A stretch of 45,339 nucleotides of DNA from a virus: positions 1-45,339 of the IMG/VR virus record IMGVR_UViG_3300046010_012574; one strand, written 5' to 3'. The notes beneath the pieces are model-generated. The model was not told the DNA's origin, searched no databases, and saw only the letters and a list, made by a program, of their open reading frames with translations. The position numbers and the translations under genes are program-made. The first letter of the stretch is position 1; every line of letters begins with the position of its first letter. This document shows, piece after piece, positions 16,364-29,800 of this stretch.

Positions 16364-17434
16364 TTAAACCTCTTCTAGACTTATAGAGCAATCCCAAAAA
16401 TACACCTCTTCAGATATATCTCTTCTCACCAGAGTCTCGCTATAATCTTTCACTAATACATTATAACTTGTTTCTGTGGGTGGAGTGTTGCCATTTTCAT
16501 CTAAATTTATAACTTTCAAAACGTGGTATTGAGGCTTTCCAGCTATCTCTCTTATATAATCACGCCCTCTTTTACCATCCACAGTGTGAGTTTGCGTATT
16601 TGGAACATATGACCATGATAAATTAAAAGTCTTTCTTGCACCTCTCGATGTAGATTTATAATATCTAGATTTTCTATTATTCCAATTAACATTTTCTGTA
16701 AAGATCGGCTCCACAGAAACATCAAACTTCCTGTTGTGATTTGTTAATGGTTTATCATCTAATAACAAGAATGTCCTTATCCCGCCAATATCTAATGGAG
16801 AGCCTGAAGATATAGATGTATTAGAGAATTTAATTGCCTGGGCAGCAACGCTACCTAAATTATTTATAACTATTCTTATTGTGATTAATACTAAATCACC
16901 AGCAACAGTTAGATTTATATTTCCATTTAATGAAGCACTTATATTCTTTATAAGTATTGATTGAGCTGAAACATTAGAAGTAGAATTTATCAATACACTT
17001 GCAAATGCTTGTTTAATTATAGTTGCATTTGCATCTGAGGATGATGCAATAGATACTGTAGCATTTAATATTTCTTGTGCTGAGGCAGAAAGATTTGATG
17101 CTGAAGTAATCGACACCGCAGCAAAAGCGATTTTTTGAGCAGATACTGTCATTGATGAGGAATTTTCAATCAAAACAGCAGCTGACTTTATTCCTGTTCC
17201 AAGCGTTAAGGTAACGCCATCAATCACTATAGAAGATTGAGCATATGCAATTTTTGTTGCAGTTATTGAAGCATTACTCTCAACACTTGTTGAGGATCGT
17301 ATTTGCATTGTAAAATTAACTGATAGTGTAGCGTCACCTGACAGTGAAGCCTGTATTGTTGTTGCTTCATCAACAGTATAAAAATCTATTCCTTGCTTAA
17401 ATGGTTCAGAAAATGAATAGAATCCAAGCTCCAT
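16364..17434 (-). CDS. Distal tail protein paralogue with a repeat-rich N-terminal region
   Basis: 356 residues in two parts. Residues 1-220 are a degenerate tandem repeat with a period of about 22-26 residues, built on alternating Ala/Ser/Ile strands (AQKIAFAAVSITSASN, AQEILNATVSIASSSD, KQAFASVLINSTSN), likely an elongated beta fibre. The C-terminal 130 residues are homologous to the whole of the next gene upstream: FNLSWSYVPNTQTHTVDG, GRDYIREIAG and YSETLVRRDISEE align position by position with it. The location after the tape measure supports a distal-tail or baseplate role. Its start is 1 base after the preceding stop. Confidence 0.7.
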   Translation of the reverse strand: MELGFYSFSEPFKQGIDFYTVDEATTIQASLSGDATLSVNFTMQIRSSTSVESNASITATKIAYAQSSIVIDGVTLTLGTGIKSAAVLIENSSSMTVSAQKIAFAAVSITSASNLSASAQEILNATVSIASSSDANATIIKQAFASVLINSTSNVSAQSILIKNISASLNGNINLTVAGDLVLITIRIVINNLGSVAAQAIKFSNTSISSGSPLDIGGIRTFLLLDDKPLTNHNRKFDVSVEPIFTENVNWNNRKSRYYKSTSRGARKTFNLSWSYVPNTQTHTVDGKRGRDYIREIAGKPQYHVLKVINLDENGNTPPTETSYNVLVKDYSETLVRRDISEEVYFWDCSISLEEV

Positions 17435-17435
17435 A

Positions 17436-17831
17436 CTATCTCTCCGTCAACGTTAAGGAAACATCATAATAAGCGCATTGAGTTGAATACTCTCTCCTTA
17501 TTAAAGTTTCACTATAGGAGTCAATATAGCAATCATAGGAAGTTAAACCAGCGCTTGGCTCGAGTTCTATTCCCACCACGACTGCAGCGGAGCTATTTGC
17601 TATAGTGTTTAAAAAATCCCTTCCAACTCGACCATCAACAGTTTGAGCCTGCAGGCTTGGCAGATATGACCAAGACAGACTAAACTGCTTTTTATTTCTT
17701 GAATAATATCTCCTTCTATGCCCAGATGCTAAATCAATATCATTAGCAGCAATTTGTTCGCTAACAGATATTTTTCTATTGTGCTCCGTTATCTCTGTTG
17801 AATTAATAGTCAATAGTTTCTGTATTGTCAT
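17436..17831 (-). CDS. Probable distal tail protein (Dit-like)
   Basis: 131 residues, immediately downstream of the tape measure gene, where siphophages encode the distal tail protein that starts the baseplate. The sequence is beta-rich, with FSLSWSYLPSLQAQTVDG and YSETLIRREYS. The same domain is repeated at the C-terminus of the next gene, so the pair arose by duplication. Joined to the tape measure stop by TAATG. The Dit name rests on order and size, not on a motif. Confidence 0.65.
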   Translation of the reverse strand: MTIQKLLTINSTEITEHNRKISVSEQIAANDIDLASGHRRRYYSRNKKQFSLSWSYLPSLQAQTVDGRVGRDFLNTIANSSAAVVVGIELEPSAGLTSYDCYIDSYSETLIRREYSTQCAYYDVSLTLTER

Positions 17832-20800
17832 TACATGCCTCTATTAAGACCATTGTAGGTTGTTATCACTCTATTTTCCAAACCGGCTGCTTTTTGATTT
17901 CTTGGAGCAACTTTCATATTATAATCTTTCATCATTGAATTAAACCATTCTGGCTCGCCAATAAAGTTATCAACATAAATATTAACATTTGATGTTGAAG
18001 ATCCAACAGGAGCTTGTGTAGAATTATCGATTCTAACATTTGGCATTGAAATGCCTGGAATCGATGGCATTCTTGGGTATCTTGGCTTTGACAAGCGCAA
18101 ATTGTTTAATGCATCAAGAGTGTCTGTTCCAATTCTCTGCGCAGCTTTGTGATTAATTATATATTCACCGCCATGCAGAATTGCCGGCACAGCCTGCTGT
18201 GCGAACCCTGCTGTCATCCCGCCGTATCCATATGCCATACCGCCCTTCATGTAAGAGCCATACGCCATACCGCCCTTCATGTAAGAGCCAATTTTTCCAC
18301 CATTGTATTTAACTTGCGGCAGCTCAGGAATGACATCTCTAAAGCTATATGTCTTGCCAGCTACACCGCCCAGCCCTGGAACATACTTCAACCAATCTGG
18401 CATTGTAAATGAAAATCCAGTTACATTATTTACTCCTCTAATTATTGCATTCAATGCCCCTTTGAATAAATTAGGAATATTCCCTAATTTATCAGACACC
18501 CAATCAACTGCCCCACCAATACCTTCTCTTATAAAACCACCAATACTTGAGAATTTATCTTTAAACCAATTAAATGTATTGCTAACCGCATCTTTCAGAC
18601 CATTCCATGCACCCTTAACACCATCAACAGCAGCACCAATCTTATCTTTTATCCACTCCCACATTGTTTTAAGAATAGGGTAAACTGCATCCCACATTGC
18701 CTTTATCTTGTCCCAAACAAATTGAACTGCAGTTGTAATTCCATCCCATGCAAGCTTAATGCCATTCCATAACAGATCCCAGAGAGTATTCAGTACAGGC
18801 TGAATCCACGACCACATAACCTTTACGCCTTCCCACATAAACTGGACTGCCTCTGTTATTTTATCCCAAGCAAACTTAATACCTGTCCATAGCCAATCCC
18901 ATAATTGACTTAAAACAGGCTCAATCCAACCCCACATTTGCTTAAACAAATCCCAATAGAACTGCACAACCTCTACCAACTGATCCCACGCCCACTTAAT
19001 ACCATTCCACAACCACTCCCATAACTGAGACAGGACTGGCTCAACCCAACCCCACATCTCCTTGAAAAGATCCCAGTAGAATTGCAAGGTTTGTTTTAAT
19101 GTATCCCAAGCATAATTAATACCATTCCATAACCATTCCCATAATTGTTCAAAAATTGGACCGACCAATTCCCAACCTGCAGCAATAAGATCCCAGAATT
19201 TTTGTGATGCTGCAGCAATCATACCCCAAACCCAGCCAATAGCATCCCAAATACCTTGACCAACCTTCTTTAGTAAATCCCAAACAAACCCTGCTGCTGT
19301 AGATAACCCATCCCAGAATTTTGTAGCGACAGATCCTATTACATCCCATACTGATCCAAGAACATCCAAAATACTACTACCCATTGTCTTTAGTAAATCC
19401 CAAACAAACCCTGCTGCTGTTGTTATACCATCCCAGAAAGCATTAACAATTGGTGAGATTAATCCCCAAACTTTTCCTAAACCGTCCCATATAGCACTTG
19501 CAACAATTTTTATAATTACAATTGCACTTTCAATTAATGAGTATATGCCTTTAAATACAGACTTAACAACATTCCAAACAATCATAAAAATACGTCTTAT
19601 CAATTCCAAAACAGCAACAAATGGGGTTAACGCTAGACCGAGAAACCCAAATTCACCATACAGAAATTTAACTATATCTATTACTACTTTTATTATTGAT
19701 ATAACAGGTGTAAAAACAAATTTAACAACATTCCCAATTAATTCAAGCCCTGGCTTGAGTGTGTTATATATAAATGTTGCAATATTTTTAAATATATTAA
19801 ATACTGTTTTAAATGCATTAAATATTGTTTTTGCAAATGCTTCCAGCAAGCTTGCAACTATAAAAATTCCAAGCATCAAGACTCTGAATAAGAAGTCCCT
19901 GATCCACTTCACAACAGGGTTTGTCCAGATTGCATTCAGCACATTAAATATTGCTTTTGCTATACCAACTGCAACATTAACAACTGTGCCAACTGATTTA
20001 TACACTCCCTCAAAAACAAATTTTATAATTTTAAGAAGACCAACTATTGCACCACCAATTACATCAAATATAAAACTACCTATGCTAGAAAATATTGGAA
20101 GTAAAAATGTAAATGTTTTAATAATAAATGTTGCAATAGTTATTATTGGCGTTTTTAATTTTTCCCAAAGAATTGTAATAGCTTCAGTTATTATAATAAA
20201 TACACCAACAATAATTTTAATTATTGGTTCAAATATTACTTTTAATGTTGCAAATAATTCTACAATTATATTCGAAACATTTTCAAAAAAACTTTTAATT
20301 AAATTAAAACTAGCTTTAAAGGCAGCTTCCCAATAATCTTTTAATGGATCAATAAGAGCTTTAATAATATCAATTAAAACAGATACCCTTCTACCAATTT
20401 GTTCTTTTAGCCAATCAAATGCAATTGTAAAACCAATTGTAAAACCATTCCAAATTTCACCAATTTTTGGCAAAGCAACCCCAGTAAAGCCATCCCATAG
20501 TTTTGAAAATGCAATTTTAATTTCATCAAATGCTTTAACTCCAATATCTTTTAGGAAATTAAATGCAGCAACAAGACCATCCCGTATTTCCATAGCTATA
20601 CCATTCACAATATCTCTTACGGATTTAAATCTAGCGTACAAGTATATTAATACACCAATCACTGTTCCTATTAATATTGGTAATCCACCAACTGCTGTTC
20701 CAATTGCGACAGCAGCAACTTTTATTCCAGTCCATATTGGTATTGCAGCACCAGCGCCAGCAACAACTCCAAGCGCCCCCAGGATGGCTGTTTTAACTGG

Positions 20801-23800
20801 ACCAAGATAATCAGCTATGCCAACAATAATATCTTTAAATTTGCCAAAGAAGCTTTGTTTTGGATCCTGCTTTTCAGACTGCGCAGGCTCTGCCGCCTTT
20901 TCTCTCAACTCAGCCATTCTTTCAACATAATCTTTATATTTTGAGTAATCTACGTCAGTTGGTCCTAACTCTGATGGAGTGAAACCGGGCGAAGCTTTTG
21001 GCGCTTCTCCACCGCCAGATCCGTCTTTGGATCGAACTGTTTCAATTGTTATAATTTTTGCCTTTAATTCTTCCGCTGTTGGGAAAAGGTTGGCAAAATA
21101 ATCCTTAAGAGCCTCTGAATCGAGATCTTTAAACATATCACCAAATATTCTACTTAAATCTGTTACGGGCATTTCAGAGAACAATTTCTTAAAATCATCA
21201 TACAAAGTTCCCTTGAGGCTAACAAGTTTTCTTTTCATTTCATTAACCATTTCAACCATTGCAACACCAGCAGACTTAACCCACAAATCAGCCGGGACGG
21301 TATTATTTAATTCATTCTTAACTTTTGTTGAGAATGGCGTGACAAATTGTGAAACAATACCTGAATCAAATGCTTGTCTAAACGCACCCGGCATTCCCTT
21401 AGCAAGGAAATAAGCAGCTCCAAGTATTGATTCTGAACTTGCACTAGTTACTCCAATACCGAAAGTTCTCTTTGCTTCTTGAACCATTTTATCCATTGAT
21501 GTACTAAACATTCCAATAGATGGATCTGTTGATTCTCTTATTGCATTTGGAAGACTTTCCATAGCTTTCATGAAAGTTGAAGAGATATCGTCAGAAAATA
21601 CCGATGCAGCGTTTTGTAAATTGCCAAACATTTGCACAAACTCTTGTTCATTACTAAATCCACGAACCTTTATGTCTTCAATTCTTTGATCAAAGTCTTT
21701 AAACATCTTGTCATATTCTTTGACCAATTGCTCTTTTTGTTTATTAATTACTTTGACAGCATCCTCTCTATTTTGAGCCTGGAGAGTCTTAACTCTATCT
21801 AGATCAAAGTCTTTAATCTCCTTATCTTTCTCCACACTACTCTTTCTAAATGTAAGGTCTAATGACCTTACATCTTCAGCCCTTCCTTCATACGCAGCGA
21901 CTTTTCTTTCACGCAAATAATTTTCTCTATCAAGAGCACGCTCTCGTATCATCTCACGACGTTTTTCTTCGTATTCAACAGTCGCAGTAAGCCTTTCTTC
22001 TGCTTCACCAAGAGCTTCAATAGCTTCTATTTGATTATCAAATGCCTCTAGCGCTTTATCTTTCTGTTCATTTAAACCATCTTTTAATTTCTCTACAAAT
22101 TTATCAATTTCAGAATCAGCTTTTCCAAAAAACTTATCTGTAAATTCTGATTTGAGATCTGTTAGACCTTTCTTAATGCCCTTTGCAATTTCTTGCCCGA
22201 GCGATTCTCCACCAGCTCTTGCATCATCGGCAGACCTTATAATTTCATTCTTAACATCCTTTGGCATGTCTTTTGCAATTCTTGAAGCAAGAGCAGTGTT
22301 TATACCGACACCCATCAAATCACCATATTTTTCACCAACTAAAGCTTTAAGAGTCTCCATACCACGAGCAGCTTTTTTTGCACCACTAGTAATTCCATTT
22401 GCAATTGCCTTCCCAGCCCCTAAGCCACCACTCTTAGCGCTTTCCTCAAATTCCTTTAATTTGATATCAAGAAGTCCGATGCCAACACCACCAGCAACAA
22501 TTGCTGCACCACCAAGGGCAATGCCAATTTGACCAGATATTCCACCAATAACTGTTATAATTGATCCTAGAAGCAGCATTACTTCTTTTGCAAAATTCAT
22601 AATTTTTCTAAATGCTGTGATAGTTGCAGCAACAATGGCATCAATTATCTTAGCCAATGTTGGTGCAAACATTTCTAGTGCAGATGCTATTAAGCTTATA
22701 AATTTACCAATAAATGCAACTGCTTCATAAAGCATTGAGTATAAGAAGCCTTTAAAATTCTTTGCCGCCTCTCCGCTTCGACCACCAAATGCGGCACTTA
22801 TCGCTCTTCCAAGAAGTATAAATCTATTAACAATTCTTGTTATAATTGGAACAACAGCACTCTTCATATATTTAAGACCGGGACCGGCAGCGAATCTTTG
22901 GAATGCTTCAGCAGCAGCCCTTACACCTTTAGATATCAACCAAATTACACCTGCAGTTCTTTTAACCGAATCGCCTTGAGCCCCAATACCGCCAAATGAA
23001 GCAATAAGATTTTCCAAAGGAGCAGCAAGTATATATATCGCATCTTTTATTGCCACCCAAGCAGCTTTAAAATTGTCCATAGCTGGCGACAGACCTGAGA
23101 TGCCTCTTTTAACTTTTGATATAATCGAAAACACCACTATCAATATTGGCGCAATCATTAGCATTGCCGCATTTAGCTTAATAGCTAGAGCAGCGAAACT
23201 TAATGCAGTCCTTAAAACCGTCTGATATAATTGCTGAAATCCACCAATGAGAGCGCTAAATTTCATTGTTGTAATGAATTTAACTGCACCAATTGTCAGC
23301 ACTTTAAAACCCTTGATCAAGGGCAACATTCCGGTAAATAATAAGAAACCCCAAGCCTTTAATATTTTACTCTTTTGAAGCGAAGCAAAGAATCTTGTCA
23401 ATTCAGCATTTGTTGTTGTGGCAATTGTTCTCCCAAGAGCCAAGAACGATCCTGCTAATTTCTTTATAGCTTTATCCGTAATAGCTGCAGCTTTACCAAC
23501 AACTGCAATTGCTTTTGCCCCAATCATTGCAGAAATGGATGCAAGCCTTGAGCTTGATGATGCACTGCTGATTGCGGTTGTATACATATTGATAAATGCA
23601 GCACTCATCTTCCAGAACTCTGATGCAGACCTGCCAACTATTCCAAACATCCCCTGCAGTGCAGCTTTACCAATTTGTGCACCACGAACCAACCCACTCC
23701 CCATCAATCCACCAAGACCGGACAAAGATTTCCTCAACAACCCAGCCTTTGCGGCAGTAGCAGCAGTAGCGCCACTTGCCGCTGCGGCAGCATCATCAAC

Positions 23801-26800
23801 CGTGCCTGCGCCAGTAGCGCCAGCTTTTCTTGCTAAAATTCTTGCCTTAGCTTCATCAGCTCTCTTAGTATGACCAGACAATACCTTCTTTTTTTCATCG
23901 TCAGTTAAATCAGAAAATCTCTTCTTTACATCTTTAAATTTTGCATTGGGCATTGCTGTTATTGGACCAGCAAAATAGTTTGGTCCCTGAAAGAAGTTTG
24001 GTCCCTTAAAAAAGTTTGCAAGGGACCGATCGAATTCAATAATAACTTCATCAAGTTTTTCAACAACTGCTGAGCTCGTCACAGCGGCAACGGATGCGGC
24101 TGGCGCAGCAGCAGTTGGTATTCTTGGAGCTCTTGGGGCTCCAGTTGGTGCGGCACCAGCTGCTGCTGCGGCAGCTGCTGGCTTTGCTTTCTTTGAAGAT
24201 GCTGCCTCGGCGGTCTTTGTCTCAGCAAGTCGCTTATTAACCTCAGCAAGCCTTGCTTCAGATGAAGCAAGCTTAGCACTTAATGCATTTCTCTTCTCTA
24301 CCAACGCTGTATGTTCAGCAATAATTCTTGCATTCGTCTTAAGCCCCTTGGACGCTGGATCCATAGCATCAATGAGGGCTTTCTTCTTTGTTATCTCCTC
24401 ATCAAGAACAGAGATATCCAAAGGTGCTTTCTTAATAGCACTTTGCAATCTCCCTTTCTCCCTTACAAGCTCAGCACGCCCCATATCCTCGACTTTCATC
24501 CCTTTTGTCGATGGTGCACGAACTTTATCTTTTACAGCTTTAGTAGCATCATCTATTGCGCCAGTTGTAGCATCGCTAACTGTTTTAACAGCTTCGTCTA
24601 GTTTTTCTCCAACAGCTTCGACAGCCTCAGATGCTGTTTCCTTTGCAGCCTCAGCAGCATCACCAACCGCCTCCTTAACCGCCGAACCGACGCTAGCTTT
24701 TGTTTTTGGCAATAATTTGTCTAGCTCTTCTTTTCCACCTGCGAGAGCCTTATCATAAAGACTGCCGGCTGCCTCAAGATCTGGCGCTCTGCCTTCCTTA
24801 ACAAGCCTCTCTAGAGCCCTTTTTCTTCTTCTAGCAGCATTCTTTTCTCCTCTCGATATCGGCTCACCTCTAGCCTCAGCAGCAGCCGCAGCACCAGCAG
24901 ACCCACTCTCTACCGCCCTAGCGCTCCTCTTTTCTCTCTTTGCGGTCAATTCATCTAAATACCCTGGGATCATTGCTTCCGTATATGTACCAGCCCTAAT
25001 AGCTTCACCAATAGAACTTGTTGTACTCTCAATTGCATAGCCAGCAGCGGCTACGGCATCAAACACTGCTGCCTCAATACCAGTTCTAAGCATTCCTAGA
25101 TCACCAAGAATTTTTGCAGTAGTTAATGATTTCAATTTATTAAAGGAACCAACAGCTCTTGCCTTTGCTGTTTGCACAATTCCACCTTTTGCTGATATGC
25201 CACCGGCAGATATTGCCGAAGTAATATCTGGCGCAAGTGAATTTATAACCCTTGCAATATCATCACCCATGCCGCCAAGAACATGGGACATAAAACTTTG
25301 CGCTGCCGGAGTTGCCGCACTTGCTGCTGTTATTGGTGTCTTTGCCAATACCTCTGCAATGACAGAACGCATGACTTTAGCTTTTGCTGGATCAAATCCA
25401 GCCGGAAGTGCTCTTACTATTACATCATCGAGCAACCTGCTTATCTCAGATCCAATTGTCTTAGTAGATGCAACGACTGAAGACGAGACTGCTTCAGAGG
25501 CGGCTGAATGGAACATTCTGAACCCACCCAATGAATCTTTCAATATGAATGGGACACTGCTTGCAGTTCTTGCTACAGTATCAACTGTTTCTTTAACTGC
25601 CGCAGTTCCGGATGCAACTATTGACGTTGTTCTTGAAACCGCTTTCTTTACAGCAGCAGTTGGTGCAGAAAGAGCTCCTTTTTGAACTGCAAGCTCTGCA
25701 TTTACAGCATTACTTAATGCTACCTCTGCAGCCTCAATGCTTCCAAATTTCTTTATTAGTGCGTTACGTGTTTTCTTAAACGCTGTAACTGCTTTAGATC
25801 TAGACTGCTGCGCTTCAACAGTGTAATCAGAAGTCATCTGATTAATTGTTTTATTCAATATATCCGCTTCTTTTGCAGCATTTCTTGTTCTTGCAGCATT
25901 TCTTTCTGCAATTATACTAGCTTTAGCTTTATCTGTTGTTGGAGATATTCTATTTAATATTTGACTATCAGATTGTTGCACAATCCTCTCGTTTGCAACT
26001 TTATCAGCCATGCCTTTTGTAAATAATCTACGCCCAGCATTAGGATCATAAGCTGGCGACTCTGGATCTAGCTCATCTAGACGGACAGACTTTGCTGCGA
26101 GTTTTCTTATCAATTCACGATTCTGAGCTGCAGCCTGAGCTTTAGATGTTTTACTAGTCATTTTTGCAATTTCTTGCTTACTCTTATAACCGATTTGTTT
26201 AAGATTTTTAACAATCACATCATCGCCACTGTCAATTGCTTTATTTATAGCTTCAATTTTCTCAACCATTAAAGCTCTATATCCAGCTATTAATTTTAAG
26301 TTTTGATTAATACCACCCTTCGGGAGCAAAATCTTTTCTTGAGCAACGGCACTTGCTAGAGCTTTACTAACTTGCTCTTGTGTGTTAACACCTTTTGGCA
26401 AAAGAGTTCTTTGTGGTCCTAAGAGCTGTAGTTTTCTTGATGTTATATCTCTAAAATTTTGCAGCTCTTGAGATACCGGAGCTGCTGGTACTATATCAAA
26501 TTTTGTTGCTGTTCGAACAACATTCCTTTTTGTCTTTTCAAGCTTGACAACTTTTTCTCTAGTTGCTTTTGCTTTATTTGCCAATCTTTGCACATCCTGC
26601 TGTGATGCAGACGATGTAAGATCTTCAAATTCTTTTTGTGCAATTCTTGCCTCTTCAACTGCTTTTTCATACTCGCTAAGAACCCTAACTTCTCTTTCAA
26701 CTTCAATCACCCCTGCTGCAGTATCTTTAGGAGTTAGTGTTAAACCTTTAAATTCATCAGCTAACAATTTTGTTTCAGTAGCACCATATTTAAGAACACT

Positions 26801-29800
26801 ATCAGCCTGAGCCGCCGCACGCTCAGCTGCTTTCATACCAGTTTCTGCTAATTGATTTATATTTTCTTGTATTTTTTTGCCTCTAATTTTAAGATTTTCA
26901 ATAACCCCAGCTAATGGCTTTGCTTTTGCAGGAATAGTTGAACCGACCTTCGGAACCCTCTTCAGTCTCTCTCCTAATAAATCGCCAATAATCTCATCTT
27001 GACCAAATGGGACCATTACATCTGGTCGAAGAGCACGTTCAGCTATTTGTTTTGAAGTTGGCTTTAGTGATCTCTTTGATTCTGGAGATGTAAAGATAAC
27101 CTCTGATTTTCCGATGCGCTCGATTCTTCCGAGTGGACCACCAAGATTTGTTAAATCACCACCTTTTGCTTGTGCAGCTATATCTTTTAGAACTTTCTGC
27201 TTAGTTTTTGTCGCTACCTGCCATTCTTTATCTAAACTTCTTAAGAATTGGTATTCATCTGGCAAAGCAACACCAAGTTTGTCATAAACTGAAACTATCT
27301 CTGAAACTTTTAGTGTTGTCATTTGAGCTGCAGCTTTTGTAACTTTTGATCCACTAGCAACTGTTTTAGTAGCACTTACGGCACTAGAGACACCCTCGCT
27401 AACCGTTTCTGCAGCCCCAGCAGCCACAGATGCAACTGTGGAGCTAACATCAGCAACTGCGGCACCGACTGTTGCAGTTGCTGTGGCAACTGATGCCGCT
27501 GCAGTATCTATTGTTTCCTTGACGGCTTTTTTAGCGGCTTTAGCAGCTTTTTTAACTGGCTCAGGACCTGGAATTGATGGCAATACAGGAGTTGTTGGTA
27601 CTCTAAAACCACCGGCTGGTATCTTGCTTGTGCCAGTTACAGATGGAGGTAGCGATGGACCATAAATTGGTCTTGCATCTGAAGGCAGGGACGGACCATA
27701 TGTTGGTCTTGTATCTGGAGGCGGCATTGCTGGTCCATATACAGGACCAGGTGCTGGGGGACCATATGTTGGTCTTGTATCGGTAGGTGTTCTAGGAGAC
27801 CCAGGTGTTCTAGGAGACCCAGGTGTTCTAGGTCCACGACCTGTGCCTCCACCTCCGGGACCACCAGTAAATGTATTCCCCATGAATCTGTTGCTAGTGA
27901 ATACAGTTCCTTTAAACCCAGCCTTTAATGCTTCACTAACTCCATCGCTAACAGATTTAGCAGTCGTTGCAGCAGCATCGGCAGCATCAGCTGCAGTTTC
28001 TGCAGTTGCATCAACTGCTTTTATGGCAGCATCTAATCCAGTTAATGCATCACCACCGACAGGAAGCCCGATGGCTCGTTTAAAAATATTTTTAAGGTCA
28101 GCAGATGTTGGCGTTGAACCCTGTTGCAATACTTGCTGAGCTGACGGGTCCAATCCAGATACATCTGTTATAGCACCACGCTTTCTTCCAGACAAGAGAA
28201 CTTTTGTTGTCCCTGGCAAGGATGTTGCCTTTTGCCAATTTTTTAAAGCCCCAGCTCCACGATCAACAAGTTCGGTAACATCAATAATCCTAGACCCAAG
28301 TTTGCCAAAACCTGTTGCAAGCCTTGCAATACTCGACAGCGCCCCTGTAAAAAACCATCTAAATGAAACTGTCAAAAGTTTTATAGATGGTATCAAACCT
28401 AAAAATATAACACCAAAACTTATAGCTTTTTTACCGAGCGGTCCAAGATTTTCTACAAAATCTCTAATCTTTTGTATTATTGGTGTAAAAAATTCTATCA
28501 ATGGCTTGAAGGCTGTTACGATCACTCTTCCGATCGCCAATATTTCTTCCTTCATTATTCTAAATTTTGTTATAGTGGTATCTAGACCAATTTGCAATTC
28601 AGTCTCTAATTGCTTTTGCGCTACGTCTTCAATTCTAAAAGCACTAGACATCAATATCTTACCGGACTCAGTTCCTATTTTGCTTAAGAAATCTTTAGAC
28701 TCATCACCTGTTGTTCCATAAATTTTAGTTAATTCATCAAAAGCTAACTTTTGACCCTCACGAATTATTTTAGCTCTTTTTGTATATTGACCATTAATAT
28801 TTTCAGTAGCTTTTCTGTGTAAATTACTGATATCCACCATTTTTTTTACTTGAATCTGCTCAGTCTCAGCAAACCCGGCAGACTTTAATCTCGCATTAAC
28901 ATTTTTTTGAATTACTTCAGCAATCCTGGCTTCTGTTGTTCCCATTTCTCCTAGCGCTTTTTGAAAGACTGCCAACTGCCTAAAGGATGTTTCCATTCTT
29001 GGTCCCTGACGAACGCCGAACAATCTTGCAAACAGCTCCAGTGTTCCCTGCTCGCCCTTAATGTTTAATAGATTATTAAAACCATCTGTAAGCTTTTGAA
29101 TATTTTCCATACTTACACCAGCAGAGTAGTCAAAATCTGGTCCGAGCGCTTGATTAAGCTCACCAAGAATTACTGAATTTTGTTTTGTCATTGCAACCAT
29201 TCTTTGCAATGAAACTTTGATAGAGTTAGCAGATGCGCCGACCTGGAAACCAGAAGCAACCATCGGAGCGAGCAGCGCTGCGGATTCTGTCATTGACAGT
29301 CCGAATGTTGTTGCTGCAGCCGAGACTTCTGGGAATGCGTCTGCTAGATCTTTTAGTGATAGAGAAGTTTTATTTTCAACTAAGTTGAACTCAGCAAGCT
29401 GACCTCTTAATTCAGCAATAATATTGCTAAATTGCTTAGGGTCAGTTAAATCTAACGAAAGACCTCTTGCTGCATACTGCTCTCTCTTAACTCTTAAAAT
29501 ATTTTGCAACATTGATTCAACAAATCTTTGTGATTGTTCAATATCAACGTTACCTAATTTCTCAACAGTAGTTGTTAATTCAACAAGATCTTTAAGACCT
29601 TGAATATCACCTATGCCAAGTTCTGCAAAGTCACCTGCTAGACTTTGAACCAACACCCTGCTTGTTCCAAATTTTCTAGTTACTTGATCAAGAAGCTTAC
29701 CCAATTCCTTTGTTTGTTCAGAAGCAAGCCTAATAGCTTCTTCTCCAGATCCAAAGTTGTCAACCATAAGCTTTGTAACTCTTGCAGATTCCTGCTCTAA

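Noticed and set aside
18661-19440. Possible CRISPR or other noncoding repeat array
   Set aside because: The 120-base period keeps the reading frame, diverges by codon and encodes a consistent protein motif; there are no short identical repeats with unique spacers.
19545-20336. Plus-strand open frame of 263 codons
   Set aside because: It mirrors the tape measure gene, lacks a ribosome site and reads as low-complexity Thr/Ile/Asn sequence; long antisense frames are expected opposite such biased coding.
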